Source: Halomarina ordinaria (lineage in GTDB: Archaea; Halobacteriota; Halobacteria; Halobacteriales; Haloarculaceae). From it: a DNA stretch of 64,000 bases. The translations under genes and the position numbers were made by a program. Below are positions 7,722-16,682 of this stretch, in pieces (positions within the stretch are counted from its first letter, which is position 1; every line of letters begins with the position of its first letter). The notes below the pieces were generated by a model. It made no database searches. It was not told the DNA's origin and was given only the letters and a program-made list of their open reading frames with translations. Location: the NCBI RefSeq assembly GCF_030553305.1, contig NZ_JARRAH010000001.1, positions 2,108,001 through 2,172,000 on the forward strand, given 5' to 3'.

Positions 7722-9902
7722 GTGTCGAGCGTAGTCAACGAGGACACCGCACGGGCTATCGACGACGGGAGGGCGGCGCTCGGGGCGGTCCTGCGAGCGG
7801 CCCAGAAGCACCTCCAGAAGGTGTTCATCCTCTTCGTCGTCGGGCTCATGGGGACCATCTACTACCTCCAGGAGTGGGGCTGGACGATGCTGAAGGCGGA
7901 CCTCCTCGCCCGGTCGAGCGAGGACACCATCATCGTCGCCGTCACCCCCTTCGACGTCATCCTCCTGCAGGTGAAAATCGGGCTCGTCGTCGGCGTCCTC
8001 CTCGCGCTCCCGCTGTTGCTGTACTTCTCTCGCGACGCCTTCAGGAAGCGCGGCTGGTGGCCCGAGGGGAAGATACCGGTCTGGAAGGGTGTTATCCTCG
8101 GGTCCTTCTCGCTCGGGCTGTTCGCCCTCGGCGTCGCCTACGGCTACTTCCTCTTCTTCCCCATCATGTTCGAGTTCCTCTCGAACAACGCCTCCGCCGC
8201 CGGCTTCGAGCCGACGTACTCCATCGTCAAGTGGGCGGAGTTCGTCCTCGTCCTCACGCTCTCGTTCGGCCTCGCCGCCCAGCTCCCGCTCGCGATGAGC
8301 GGCCTCGCGTACTCGGGGGTCGTCCGCTACGAGACGTTCCGCGAGAAGTGGCGCTACGCCGTCGTCGCCATCTTCGTCTTCGGCGCCCTGTTCTCCCCGC
8401 CGGACCCCTTCACGCAGATCATGTGGGCGGTGCCGCTGCTGTTCCTCTACGTCCTCAGCCTCTGGTTCACGAAGGTCGTGGTCACGCTGAAGCACTCCCG
8501 CGACTCGGTCGGCTTCCGGCGACTCTTTCGCGCGCACTGGCACACCGTCCTCGGGTCGGCGGTGCTCGCCGGCGCGGTCACCTACTACGGCCTGCAGACG
8601 GGCGTTCGCGAGGCCGTCAACGAGTACACCCTGTCGCTCCCCGCCGACTACGCCTTCGCCTTCCTGCCCATCGAGACGGTCCTCGGCCTCCCGCGCGAGC
8701 AGGCGCTCGTCGTCGCCGCCGTCGCCGTCGGGAGCGTCGCCGCGCTCGTCGTCTTCTTCGTCCACCTGTCGGCCGCGCTCAAGCGGCTCACCGCCGAGAC
8801 CGGCCCCGTCGGGGCGATGGGCGACCCGACCGCCATCGACCTCGCGACCCTCGACGCCGCCGGCGTCCGGGCGGCCCCGCCGGAGGTCTTCGCGGAGTTG
8901 AGCGAGGACGAGACCCTGGAGCACGCCCGCGCCGCCATGGCGGCCGACGACGGCGAGAAGGCCCAGGCCATCCTCGACCGCTTCGACGACGCGGAGACGG
9001 CCCGCGAGGCGGAAGCGGAGACCGAAGCGGACCGGGAAGCGGAGGAGGAGGACGCCGGCGTCGTCACGCGGACGACAACCGGGATGTTCAACGCCTTCTC
9101 CGAGGAGGAGCGCGACGAGGACGACATCGGCGGCTACTTCTACGACATCCAGTTCGTCGCCGGCACGCTCCTCTCGAAGTCCTTCCGTCTCGTCGCGGTG
9201 TTCCTCGTCGTGATGGCCGGAACGTTCCTCTGGTTCTACACCGAGGGTATCGGCCAGTTGCGGGACAACTTCCTCGCGCGCATCCCCGAGGTGGTGCGCC
9301 CGGAGGTGAGCGTCGTGACGCTCCACCCCGTCGAGGCGCTCATCTTCGAGATCAAGGTGGCGACCATCCTCGGCGCCATCGCGACGCTCCCGCTGTTGCT
9401 CTACTACGCGTGGCCCGCGCTGAAGGAGCGCGGCGTCGTCACCGGCTCTCGCGGGGCGCTGTTCACGTGGGCGACGACGACGGCCGTCGCGCTCGTCGCC
9501 GGGAGCGCGCTCGGCTACTTCGTCGTCGCGCCGAACGTCATCTCGTGGCTCGCGTGGGACGCCATCGACTCGAACATGATCATCCGGTACCGCATCAACA
9601 GCGCCGGGTGGCTCGTCTTCTTCACGACCATCGGCGTCGGCCTCCTCGCGAGCATCCCCTCGTCGATGTTCCTCCTCCACCGCGCCGGGCTGGTCCCCTT
9701 CCGGGTCATGCGCGGTCGGTGGCGCGAGGTGGTCGTCGCCGTCCTCACCCTGACGGCGCTCGCGACGCCCGGCGGCGTGTTCGCCATGTTCCTGTTCACC
9801 ATCCCCATCGCCATCGCGTACTTCGTCGGCCTCGCGCTGCTCTGGCTCTACACCCTCGGCGGTCGCCGCGGCGGTCGCCCCCGCGGTCAACGTGTCGGGT
9901 GA
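7722..9902 (+). CDS. tatC2: Double-length TatC (tandem TatC fusion)
   Basis: This is the haloarchaeal TatCt: two TatC domains on one 726-residue chain joined by extra membrane helices. The first domain (about residues 20-270) begins at RAAQKHLQKVF and includes PTYSIVKW and FSPPDPFTQIMW. The second (about 470-720) begins near DDIGGYFYDIQFV and ends with the ATPGGVFAMF loop. Between them lie further hydrophobic helices and a charged cytoplasmic segment with EAEAETEADREAEEED. The start is GTG, just after a TATA-like element. Haloarchaeal TatCt is essential in the species studied. Here it is paired head-to-head with the single TatC. Confidence 0.94.
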   Translation: MSSVVNEDTARAIDDGRAALGAVLRAAQKHLQKVFILFVVGLMGTIYYLQEWGWTMLKADLLARSSEDTIIVAVTPFDVILLQVKIGLVVGVLLALPLLLYFSRDAFRKRGWWPEGKIPVWKGVILGSFSLGLFALGVAYGYFLFFPIMFEFLSNNASAAGFEPTYSIVKWAEFVLVLTLSFGLAAQLPLAMSGLAYSGVVRYETFREKWRYAVVAIFVFGALFSPPDPFTQIMWAVPLLFLYVLSLWFTKVVVTLKHSRDSVGFRRLFRAHWHTVLGSAVLAGAVTYYGLQTGVREAVNEYTLSLPADYAFAFLPIETVLGLPREQALVVAAVAVGSVAALVVFFVHLSAALKRLTAETGPVGAMGDPTAIDLATLDAAGVRAAPPEVFAELSEDETLEHARAAMAADDGEKAQAILDRFDDAETAREAEAETEADREAEEEDAGVVTRTTTGMFNAFSEEERDEDDIGGYFYDIQFVAGTLLSKSFRLVAVFLVVMAGTFLWFYTEGIGQLRDNFLARIPEVVRPEVSVVTLHPVEALIFEIKVATILGAIATLPLLLYYAWPALKERGVVTGSRGALFTWATTTAVALVAGSALGYFVVAPNVISWLAWDAIDSNMIIRYRINSAGWLVFFTTIGVGLLASIPSSMFLLHRAGLVPFRVMRGRWREVVVAVLTLTALATPGGVFAMFLFTIPIAIAYFVGLALLWLYTLGGRRGGRPRGQRVG

Positions 9903-10018
9903 TTGTACGTTTCGGCCGGATACGGCCGTCTGACGGTTCGAGAGCGCCGCTCGACGGCCACGAGGCGTTCGGCGACGTCACTGAAACCTTATGGGTCAGG
10001 ACGTTGGAAGGTAGGGCC

Positions 10019-10099
10019 ATGCTCGACTTCACGCCGTCCGACGCCACCGTCCCACCGGCGCGCACGTCGCGTCCGTCCCCGTGTGGTGGCGTCCGATGA
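10019..10099 (+). CDS. Possible 26-residue leader ORF
   Basis: The ATG at 10019 lies 29 nt after a good promoter-like sequence (GAAACCTTATGG at 9983-9994). It would therefore be the first codon of a leaderless mRNA. The ORF reads MLDFTPSDATVPPA and onward, and its TGA overlaps the ATG of the next gene in an ATGA junction, suggesting translational coupling. No family is recognised. It may be a regulatory leader or a chance ORF whose ATG marks a transcript with a 5' leader. Confidence 0.35.
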   Translation: MLDFTPSDATVPPARTSRPSPCGGVR

Positions 10100-10494
10100 C
10101 GCCCGAGTTCGACGTCACCCCCAGGGAGGGTGACCGCCGAGGGTGGGCCGTCGCGGCGACGTACGCGGCCGGCCTCGTCGCCGCCGCCGCCCTGGTCGCG
10201 GGGTCTCGCCTCGTCGTCGGCGACGCGCTCTACGGTGCGACGCTCCCGTGGCTCCTCGTCGGGACGCCGCCGGTCGTCGCGGCGCTGGCGACCCTCCGCG
10301 GCGGCGGCCTCGCCGCCAGCCTCGTCATCGGCCTGCTGCCGGCGGTGCTGTTCGCGGCGTTCGTGTTCTTCGCTCCGGCCGACGACCCGCTCGTCGGGAG
10401 CGCGCTCGTGGCTGGCGTCTGTCTCGCCGGGAGCGTCACCGGGTTCGCGGTCGGCTACGCGGCCCGCGACCTCCTGCGACTGTTCCAGGGGTAG
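10096..10494 (+). CDS. Membrane protein of unknown function
   Basis: The 132-residue product has a short charged N-terminus (MTPEFDVTPREGDRRG) and four hydrophobic helices separated by short Gly-rich turns. It ends with a cytoplasmic-looking RDLLRLFQG. I do not recognise a named family. The ATG at 10096 overlaps the stop of the small upstream ORF; a GTG at 10081 is an in-frame alternative. It precedes a ribbon-helix-helix gene and a transporter on the same strand, but each of those appears to have its own promoter. Confidence 0.7.
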   Translation: MTPEFDVTPREGDRRGWAVAATYAAGLVAAAALVAGSRLVVGDALYGATLPWLLVGTPPVVAALATLRGGGLAASLVIGLLPAVLFAAFVFFAPADDPLVGSALVAGVCLAGSVTGFAVGYAARDLLRLFQG

Positions 10495-10539
10495 CAGGCG
10501 TACCGATGGCGTTTCGTACTCTCGGAGTGTTCTCCGGGT

Positions 10540-10719
10540 ATGCCCAAGATAAGCGTCGAGATACCGCAGGAACTGCTCGACGACCTCGACGACCACGTCG
10601 GCGACGAGGGGAAGTTCGTCAACCGGAGCGACGCCATCCGGTCGTCCATCCGCAAGACGCTCGACATCCTCGACGACATCGACGCCCGCCACGGTCGACT
10701 CGACGGGGACGATGAGTAG
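10540..10719 (+). CDS. Ribbon-helix-helix (CopG-like) DNA-binding protein
   Basis: This 59-residue protein reads MPKISVEIPQELLDDLDDHV, then NRSDAIRSSIRKTLDILDDI. It is the classic ribbon-helix-helix layout, with a beta strand that inserts in the major groove followed by two dimerising helices. Such proteins bind DNA as dimers and often regulate an adjacent gene. Its last eight bases overlap the start of the transporter gene downstream, so the two are translated from one message. A TATA-like GCGTTTCGTAC lies about 26 nt before the ATG. Confidence 0.85.
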   Translation: MPKISVEIPQELLDDLDDHVGDEGKFVNRSDAIRSSIRKTLDILDDIDARHGRLDGDDE

Positions 10720-11446
10720 CCGGCGCGCCACCGACCCGGACCACGCCCTCGCGGTCCCGCTGGCCGCACTCGCGCTCGTCGCGCTGTTCGTGACGGCGCT
10801 CGTGACGGCGCAGTTGACCGCCTCGAAGGTGCTCCAGTTCGCGCTCCCGGTCGCGCTGCCCGTCACCGGCGACGCGCTCGTCCTCCCGGGGGCGGCGCTC
10901 GCCTACGCGCTGACGTTCTTCGCCAGCGACTGCGTCGCCGAACTGTACGGCAAGCGCACCGCGCAGGCGATGGTCAACGTCGGTTTCGTCATGAACCTCG
11001 TCCTGCTGGCGCTCGTCTGGTCGACCATCCTCGCGCCCGCCGCGCCGACGAGCGTCCCGGCCGACCAGTTCGCCACCGTCCTCGGCGCGAGCACGAACAT
11101 CGTCGCCGGGAGCCTGCTCGCGTACCTCGTCAGCCAGAACTGGGACGTGCTCGTCTTCCACCGCCTGCGCGAGGCCACCGGCGGCGAGGCGCTCTGGCTG
11201 CGGAACGTCGGGTCGACCGCGACGAGCCAGCTGCTCGACACCGTCATCTTCGTCGGCGTCGCCTTCTGGGCCGCGCCGACGGTCCTCGGCGGCGACCCCC
11301 TCCCTGGCGCGGTGCTCGCGTCGCTCGCCGTCGGCCAGTACCTCCTGAAACTCGCCATCGCCGTCGCCGACACGCCGTTCGTCTACGCCGTCGTCGGGAC
11401 GGTCCGCGGGCGGCGGACGGACGGGACGCCGACGCTCGGCGACTGA
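10712..11446 (+). CDS. Queuosine/archaeosine precursor transporter, VUT (YhhQ) family
   Basis: This 244-residue integral membrane protein of the VUT1/YhhQ family imports queuosine-type 7-deazapurine precursors in bacteria. In archaea the plausible cargo is a 7-deazaguanine for archaeosine in tRNA, which is inference. Family marks are TASKVLQF in the first helix, ASDCVAELYGKRTAQ, the helix SQNWDVLVFHRLRE, and LWLRNVGSTATSQLLDTVIF with the conserved Arg-Asn and Gln-Leu-Asp-Thr. The ATG at 10712 lies inside the end of the ribbon-helix-helix gene, an 8-base overlap that points to coupled expression. Confidence 0.85.
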   Translation: MSSRRATDPDHALAVPLAALALVALFVTALVTAQLTASKVLQFALPVALPVTGDALVLPGAALAYALTFFASDCVAELYGKRTAQAMVNVGFVMNLVLLALVWSTILAPAAPTSVPADQFATVLGASTNIVAGSLLAYLVSQNWDVLVFHRLREATGGEALWLRNVGSTATSQLLDTVIFVGVAFWAAPTVLGGDPLPGAVLASLAVGQYLLKLAIAVADTPFVYAVVGTVRGRRTDGTPTLGD

Positions 11447-11447
11447 C

Positions 11448-12218
11448 CTACTCCCCGTCGGCGCGCGTCGCGAACGCGAAGCGCGGCTTCACGTCCGTGA
11501 CGCGCACCCTGAGGCTGTCGCCGGCCTCGGTGTCGGGAACGAACAGCGTGAACCCCTCCACCTTGGCGATGCCGTCGCCCTCGTTCCCGACGTCCTCGAT
11601 TTCGACGTCGAGTTTATCCCCGACGCGCACCGGCGCGGTGAGCCGTCGCTTGGCGACGAGGTACAGTTCGGAGGACTCCTTGCGGGAGGCCTCGGGGCGC
11701 ACCTCGCGGACGTAGTCGAACTCGCGCTCCACGTCGCGCTTCAGGTCGTTCAGGTCGGGGCCGTCGAACACCTTGGCGACGAAGTCGCCGCCCGGCCCGA
11801 GCAGTTCGCAGGCCGTCTCGAAGGCCATCCGCGCGAGGTACACCGAGCGGGCGTGGTCGAGCGAGTACTCCCCGCTCATGTTCGGCGCCATGTCCGAGAC
11901 GACGACGTCCGCCTCCTCGCCGTCGAGCGCGTGTTTGATGCGCTCTCTGGTCTCCTCCTCGGTCATGTCGCCGCGAACCGTCTCGACGCCCTCCAGCGGT
12001 TTGATGCGCTGGAGGTCGACGCCGACGACGGTGCCCCCCTCCCCGGCGAGTTCGTGCGCCACCTGGAGCCACCCGCCGGGGGCGGCGCCGAGGTCGACGA
12101 CCGTGTCGCCCGACTGGACGAGCCCCGCCGTCTCGTTCAACTGTTCGAGCTTGTAGGCCGCGCGCGAGCGATAGCCCTGCTGTTTCGCGCGGTTGTAGTA
12201 CTCGTCCTTGCGAGCCAT
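11448..12218 (-). CDS. rlmE: 23S rRNA 2'-O-ribose methyltransferase RlmE with C-terminal TRAM domain
   Basis: The RrmJ/FtsJ-type domain (residues 1-190) contains the AdoMet motif VVDLGAAPGGW. It also has the K-D-K-E catalytic set: Lys in SRAAYKLEQ, Asp in VVSDMAPNMSG, Lys in FVAKVFDG and Glu in SSELYLVAKR. The last 60 residues form a TRAM RNA-binding domain (KLDVEIEDVGNEGDGIAKVEGFTLFVP), a fusion typical of haloarchaea. The enzyme methylates a uridine in the A-loop of 23S rRNA. Length is 256 residues. It is divergent from pcn. Confidence 0.93.
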   Translation of the reverse strand: MARKDEYYNRAKQQGYRSRAAYKLEQLNETAGLVQSGDTVVDLGAAPGGWLQVAHELAGEGGTVVGVDLQRIKPLEGVETVRGDMTEEETRERIKHALDGEEADVVVSDMAPNMSGEYSLDHARSVYLARMAFETACELLGPGGDFVAKVFDGPDLNDLKRDVEREFDYVREVRPEASRKESSELYLVAKRRLTAPVRVGDKLDVEIEDVGNEGDGIAKVEGFTLFVPDTEAGDSLRVRVTDVKPRFAFATRADGE

Positions 12219-12327
12219 GCCGGCGGGTACGCGAGGCCGCCGGATACGCGCTTCGTCTCGACGTGCGAGCCGGTGAGGGTAGCTTCGAGCGGGGGGCACC
12301 GTCGCACGCACGCGCGTGAACCGTTCA

Positions 12328-12337
12328 TGTTTTTATG
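12328..12337 (+). promoter_or_regulatory. TATA element of pcn
   Basis: The TGTTTTTATG sequence is centred about 26 nt before the pcn ATG, consistent with a leaderless transcript. Confidence 0.6.
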
Positions 12338-12358
12338 CCGTCGCCGTAATCCGCGTTC

Positions 12359-13102
12359 ATGTTCAAGGCTATCGTGAGTTCGGGGACGCTCCGGGCCGCG
12401 CTCGACTCGGTGAGCGTGCTGGTAGACGAGTGCAAGATACGACTGGAGGAAGACGAGCTCACGATTCGGGCCGTCGACCCCGCCAACGTCGGGATGGTCG
12501 ACCTCTCGCTGTCGGCGGCGGCGTTCGAGTCCTACGAGGCCGACGGCGGCGTCATCGGCGTCAACCTCACGCGGCTGGAGGACATCGCCAAGATGGCCGA
12601 CGCCGACCAGCTCGTCCAGTTCGAACTCGACGAGGAGACGCGAAAGCTCCACATCCAGATCGAGGGCCTCGAGTACACCCTCGCGCTCATCGACCCCGAC
12701 TCCATCCGTCAGGAACCGGACCTGCCCGACCTCGACCTCCCGGCGACGGTGGTCGTCGAGGGACGCGACATCGACCGCGCGGTGAAGGCCGCCGACATGG
12801 TGAGCGACCACATCGCCCTCGGCGTCGACGTCGACGAGGAGGTGTTCTACGTGGACGCGGAGGGCGACACCGACGACGTCCACTTCGAACTCGACCGCGA
12901 GGACCTCATCGACCTCTCGGCGGGCGAGGCGCGCTCGCTGTTCAGCCTCGACTACCTGAAGGAGATGAACAAGGCGCTCCCGAAGGACGGCGAGATCACC
13001 ATCGAACTCGGCCAGGAGTTCCCCGTCAAACTCCACCTCGAAATCGCCGAGGGGCAGGGACAGGTCACCTACATGCTCGCCCCGCGCATCCAGAGCGACT
13101 GA
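12359..13102 (+). CDS. pcn: DNA polymerase sliding clamp (PCNA)
   Basis: This is the homotrimeric ring that tethers replicative polymerases and repair factors to DNA. The 247-residue protein contains two PCNA folds, the interdomain loop (residues 116-125, [10 protein letters not shown]) and a C-terminal [11 protein letters not shown] that lines the PIP-box pocket. Surface acidity is very high even for PCNA, as in Haloferax. Length and termini are normal. It is followed by priL about 2 kb further on, a replication neighbourhood seen in other haloarchaea. Confidence 0.97.
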   Translation: MFKAIVSSGTLRAALDSVSVLVDECKIRLEEDELTIRAVDPANVGMVDLSLSAAAFESYEADGGVIGVNLTRLEDIAKMADADQLVQFELDEETRKLHIQIEGLEYTLALIDPDSIRQEPDLPDLDLPATVVVEGRDIDRAVKAADMVSDHIALGVDVDEEVFYVDAEGDTDDVHFELDREDLIDLSAGEARSLFSLDYLKEMNKALPKDGEITIELGQEFPVKLHLEIAEGQGQVTYMLAPRIQSD

Positions 13103-13252
13103 CGCGACCCGTCCCCCGACGCTCCACTTCTCCGACCGACCCGACCTCCGGAGCCGTCGGGCCGTCCCGTGGCGCACGTCGTAGGACGGACGTCCGCTCT
13201 CCGTCAGACGACGGCCACGGCGCTTAAGCGTCGGCTGGCGCACTCTGCCACT

Positions 13253-13489
13253 ATGGCCTCACCGCACGCCCGGTTCCTCGGCGGTACGTTCGGCCTCGGC
13301 CTCGGGGTCTCCCTGCTCGTCGTCGGGACGGTGTTCGCGCTCGGGTGTCTCACGACGGTGACCGCGATTCCGGCCTGCGGGAAGGACGCCGACGCCGCCG
13401 CCCGGTCGCTGCTCTTTCTGGTCGTCGGCACCGCCTCGGCCGTCGCGGGCGTCCGGGCGACGCGGTGGGCGTGGCGCCCCCCGCGTTAG
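13253..13489 (+). CDS. Small membrane protein, unknown function
   Basis: The 78-residue product has two hydrophobic helices (about residues 8-33 and 51-68) joined by a loop with a CxxxxxxxxxxC spacing (CLTTVTAIPAC) and an Arg-rich end. The ATG at 13253 lies 28 nt after CGCTTAAGC, a typical haloarchaeal TATA form, which decides the start. Its TAG overlaps the TAA of the opposing gene in the four bases TTAG. No family is recognised. Confidence 0.65.
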   Translation: MASPHARFLGGTFGLGLGVSLLVVGTVFALGCLTTVTAIPACGKDADAAARSLLFLVVGTASAVAGVRATRWAWRPPR

Positions 13490-14076
13490 ACGCTCCGTTC
13501 GACGACGGCGGCGGCCTCCCGGGCGGCCTGTCGCCAGCCGTACGCCTGCGCGTAGACGTGTCGCTTCGAGTCGACCACCTCGCCGGGACTGGCCTCGTCG
13601 AACCCCCCTCGCGCCCACGTCCCGCTCTCCTCCAGCCAGTCGACGACCCGCTCGCGGGTCTCCTGCCACGAGAAGCCGACGCTCCGGTAGTACGCGACCA
13701 GCGAGAAGACGGCGTGGTCGTGACAGCCGGGGACGCTCCCGTGTTCGTAGATGGTCTGGAGGGAGTCCTCGGAGGGGACGGCGACCTCCTCCCTGTACTC
13801 GGCGGGCGAGAGGAGTTCGAGGGCACCGCCGGGCGTCTCCTGGACGCGCTGGTCGTGGCGCAGGCGACTCAGCGCGGCCGAGTGGACCCGGTCCCACGGA
13901 CCGTCGACCGCCTCCCTGAGTCGGCCCTCCCGCGTCGCGCCCGTCGAGAGCACGCCGAGGATGCTCACGTACGCCCGCTCGATGTCCTCCCACGCGGTCC
14001 CGTCGAACCGGCAGTCGGGGTCGTGCAGGCTGTTCGTGGAGCGACAGTCCGGACAGGGATAGCGAAACCGCGGCAC
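13486..14076 (-). CDS. Conserved haloarchaeal protein with N-terminal CPxC motif
   Basis: The 196-residue protein starts with VPRFRYPCPDCRSTN and then CRFDG, a small zinc-binding head. A helical body follows, containing YEHGSVPGCHDHAVFSLVAYYRSVGFSW and ESGTWARGGFDEASPGEVVDSKRHVY. I recall this arrangement from other Halobacteria but know of no assigned function. The GTG at 14076 places a CTATTACG element 26 nt upstream and removes a non-conserved N-terminal extension. The conserved His, Cys and Glu residues could be catalytic or structural. Confidence 0.7.
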   Translation of the reverse strand: MPRFRYPCPDCRSTNSLHDPDCRFDGTAWEDIERAYVSILGVLSTGATREGRLREAVDGPWDRVHSAALSRLRHDQRVQETPGGALELLSPAEYREEVAVPSEDSLQTIYEHGSVPGCHDHAVFSLVAYYRSVGFSWQETRERVVDWLEESGTWARGGFDEASPGEVVDSKRHVYAQAYGWRQAAREAAAVVERSV

Positions 14077-14456
14077 GGACCGTACGTGGTCAGCGAGCGT
14101 AATAGCGTGTTCGACTCGGCGGACACACCTCACGAACCGGACGGCTGGGGGTGCAGTCGAGAACCACCCCGACAGCCGCGCGGTCGGCGGTGATGGTCGC
14201 CGCGGAACGCGAGCGACCGTGTGGTCGTGTCCACCACGCGGCCGGTGAGCTGGCGGACTCACGGTGTCGCCGTCGGCCGGCGACGCGCCGCGTGGTCCCC
14301 GGAGGGCGACCAGCCACAAGCGATTCGGGTGACCGCTGGATGCGAGGGACGGTCACCGCGTTGGAACACCGAATGCGGCCGTCTGTCGCCCGCCGGGTAC
14401 TCGTGACCACACGTGACGGTCAAATCAGGGTTGAGCATGGTACACCAGCCCCGGTG
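14077..14456. other. Intergenic region without a supported gene
   Basis: These 380 bases separate the CPxC protein gene from a Bat-type regulator gene; both neighbours are on the minus strand. Reading frames exist but have neither a haloarchaeal acidic composition nor a well-placed promoter. The CTATTACG element near 14097-14104 serves the gene to the left. Nothing else was recognised. Confidence 0.5.
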
Positions 14457-15125
14457 TCAGTCACGCCACCCGTCGCGTTCGTCGGCCCCGAGGGTGTCCT
14501 CGACGAGCGCGACGATGGCGCGCCGCAGGCGCTCGGTGACCGCCTGGTCGGAGATGCCGAGCGTCTCGGCGAGTTCGATGGTGGTACACTGTCGCGGGAT
14601 GGCGTAGTACCCCCGCTGGACGGCGAGCGAGAGCGTCTCGCGCTGGCGGTCGGTCAGGCCGAACCGCGGGCGGCCGGGGGTCTCCGGCGAGCGCACGCGC
14701 AGCACCTCCAGCGGTATCCGCTCGCTCCGGCAGTGACGCCTGAACGCCGAGAGCGACTCGTGGTCGGGGAACCGGAACTTGAACGTCCAGCGGTCGGGGA
14801 CCGCCGTCGCGCGCAGGACGTGGCCCTCCTCGGCGCGGACCGCGCTGAAGACGTCGTCGGTGTCGAGGTTCCACTCGACGGCGTAGAGCGCCCGGTCGTC
14901 GTAGACGTCGACCGGTTCGAGGCAGTCGTCGTCGCGGGAGACTGCGCTCCCCCGCTCGGCCGCGCCCGTCCGGTCGTCGACGCGGTACATCCAGACGAAG
15001 GGAACGGCACTGTCGCCGAGTGGAACGACGGATTCGAGTTCGAGGGCGGTCCCCGAGCGCACGTCGAGCGTCCGACCCAGTTCGAAGGCCGTCGCGGGGA
15101 TGCGGAGCTCCGCGATGACGCTCAT
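14457..15125 (-). CDS. Bat-like helix-turn-helix transcription regulator
   Basis: This 222-residue protein is of the bacterioopsin-activator type. Residues 1-150 form the Bat sensory domain (MSVIAELRIPATAFELGRTL, then LDTDDVFSAVRAEEGHVLRATAVPDRWTF in the family pattern). Residues 157-215 are the HTH_10 DNA-binding domain: LTDRQRETLSLAVQRGYYAIPRQCTTIELAETLGIS in family order. The signal it senses cannot be read from the sequence. No adjacent gene is an obvious target. The ATG start gives the canonical Bat-domain N-terminus. Confidence 0.87.
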   Translation of the reverse strand: MSVIAELRIPATAFELGRTLDVRSGTALELESVVPLGDSAVPFVWMYRVDDRTGAAERGSAVSRDDDCLEPVDVYDDRALYAVEWNLDTDDVFSAVRAEEGHVLRATAVPDRWTFKFRFPDHESLSAFRRHCRSERIPLEVLRVRSPETPGRPRFGLTDRQRETLSLAVQRGYYAIPRQCTTIELAETLGISDQAVTERLRRAIVALVEDTLGADERDGWRD

Positions 15126-15344
15126 CGGCGGCCACGCCCGCGGCGAGCGGCGTCGTCCGGAGCGAGTGATACCGGCGCTGTCGTCCGGTCGAGGGTCTCC
15201 CGAGACCGGAGACAGCAGGTCGTGGTCATACGTCGTTACTCACCCGACCCGATTGACGACCCGAACGTAAACCTCTACCGCCGCCCCCGGGCGGTCGACC
15301 GCGGCTTCAGAGCGCTTAACCGGCCGCGTCCGGTGATGGGGGGT

Positions 15345-16325
15345 ATGGACGCGTCGCACGCCCGCTACCCGTTTCTCGACGCCGCCCGCGAGGCCGTCGG
15401 CGCGGCGGGCGTCGACCTCCTCTCGCTCGTCCAGGAGGACCACCCCGCGGTCGACCGCGGCCGCGAGCGCGTCGAGCGCGCCCTCGTCGCGGGGACCGTC
15501 GAGACCGACCGCCGGGTCACCCCGCGCGTCGAGGTGCTCTCGTACCCCGTCGCGCGCGTCCTCGTCTCGCTGCTCGAGGTCCCCGGCGCCGTCGAGAAGT
15601 ACGCCGCCGCCGAGGCGGCGACCGCCTACGAGCGCCTCTCCGAGGAGTTCTCCGGGACCCGCCCCGGCGGGGCGACGCTCGCGCTCCCCGACCTCCTCGG
15701 CGAGTTCGGCCTCGATGACGAGGTCAGGGAGGCGGCCGACGGCTACCGCGTGCGCGTCGGCACCTACCTCCGCCTCGCGCCCGGCGGCGAGGGGTGGGCG
15801 CTCGTGCGCCGCGACCTCGCGTCGGGGACCGTCGGCGTCACGCGCGCCGAACTCCACGAACTCCTCCGGCGGGCGGTCGAGGAACGGGTCGCCGCCGGCC
15901 TCCCGCTCGACGTCCCCGACCCCATCGCGTCGGCGCTCGACTCGACCGCCCGCGACGTCGAGCGCGCGCTGTCGAGTCGCAACTACCCGCGGTCGTTCGA
16001 CGCCGACCCAACGAGCGAGGCGTTCCCGCCCTGTATCGAACACCTCCTCGCGGCCGCCCGCGACGACGATGACCTCCCGGCGCACTCCACGTTCGCGCTG
16101 GTGTCGTTCCTCGCGCGCGTCGGGATGAGCGACGAGGAGATACGTGCGCTGACCGGTCGCGACGGGGAGGCGTTCGGCTACGCCCTCGAACGCCTGGCGA
16201 GCGAGGGCGGGACCTACGCCCCGCCGAGTTGCGCGACGATGCAGGCGCTCGGCGACTGCGTGAATCCGGACGACCTCTGTGCGACCATCTCGCACCCGCT
16301 CGAGTACTACGCGGAGGAACTGTAA
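15345..16325 (+). CDS. priL: DNA primase large subunit
   Basis: PriL partners PriS to make RNA primers. The 326-residue protein has the archaeal N-terminal helical domain (YPFLDAAREAV at residue 7) and a C-terminal iron-sulfur domain. Its four cysteines are visible in PPCIEHLL, PPSCATMQALGDC and PDDLC, spaced as in other PriL proteins. The ATG at 15345 is 29 nt after an AGCGCTTAACC promoter-like element, which favours this start over the open frame upstream. It sits between pcn and hjc in a replication/recombination block. Confidence 0.93.
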   Translation: MDASHARYPFLDAAREAVGAAGVDLLSLVQEDHPAVDRGRERVERALVAGTVETDRRVTPRVEVLSYPVARVLVSLLEVPGAVEKYAAAEAATAYERLSEEFSGTRPGGATLALPDLLGEFGLDDEVREAADGYRVRVGTYLRLAPGGEGWALVRRDLASGTVGVTRAELHELLRRAVEERVAAGLPLDVPDPIASALDSTARDVERALSSRNYPRSFDADPTSEAFPPCIEHLLAAARDDDDLPAHSTFALVSFLARVGMSDEEIRALTGRDGEAFGYALERLASEGGTYAPPSCATMQALGDCVNPDDLCATISHPLEYYAEEL

Positions 16326-16328
16326 CCG

Positions 16329-16541
16329 TTATCGCCCGGTCCGACCGGCGAGGAAGTAGCCGACGAGCGACATCACGAGGACGAACCCGCCGATGCTGGC
16401 GATGAGCGCGATGGCGCCCTCGTTCGAGAGGCCGGTCGACCCGTTGTAGGTCACGCCGATGCCGACGATGACGGCGATGAACAGCCCGACGGCGACGATG
16501 GAGACGGCGATTTCGAGCAACGCCTCCCGTTCGAGAGCCAT
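16329..16541 (-). CDS. Small two-helix membrane protein
   Basis: The 70-residue product MALEREALLEIAVSIVAVGL has two long hydrophobic helices joined by a polar loop (TYNGSTGLSNEG) and ends in AGRTGR. It belongs to a widespread type of haloarchaeal small membrane protein next to priL. No function is known to me. It converges on priL with a three-base gap. Confidence 0.72.
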   Translation of the reverse strand: MALEREALLEIAVSIVAVGLFIAVIVGIGVTYNGSTGLSNEGAIALIASIGGFVLVMSLVGYFLAGRTGR

Positions 16542-16682
16542 ATCCCGCGGTTTCGACGGCCGGAGCAAAAGCGCTTCGAAGCGGACCAATCGACTCGGCT
16601 TGCGCCGGCGGGCGAGCGACTCATACGTCTGCGCGACCTACGTTTCCCGTGGAGCGATTCGCTCGCTCCGGAGCCGAAAACC

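Noticed and set aside
14221-14406. Small plus-strand ORF in the spacer before the Bat-like regulator
   Set aside because: Basic, Trp/Arg-rich composition and no promoter at the right distance. It looks like a chance open frame in GC-rich DNA.
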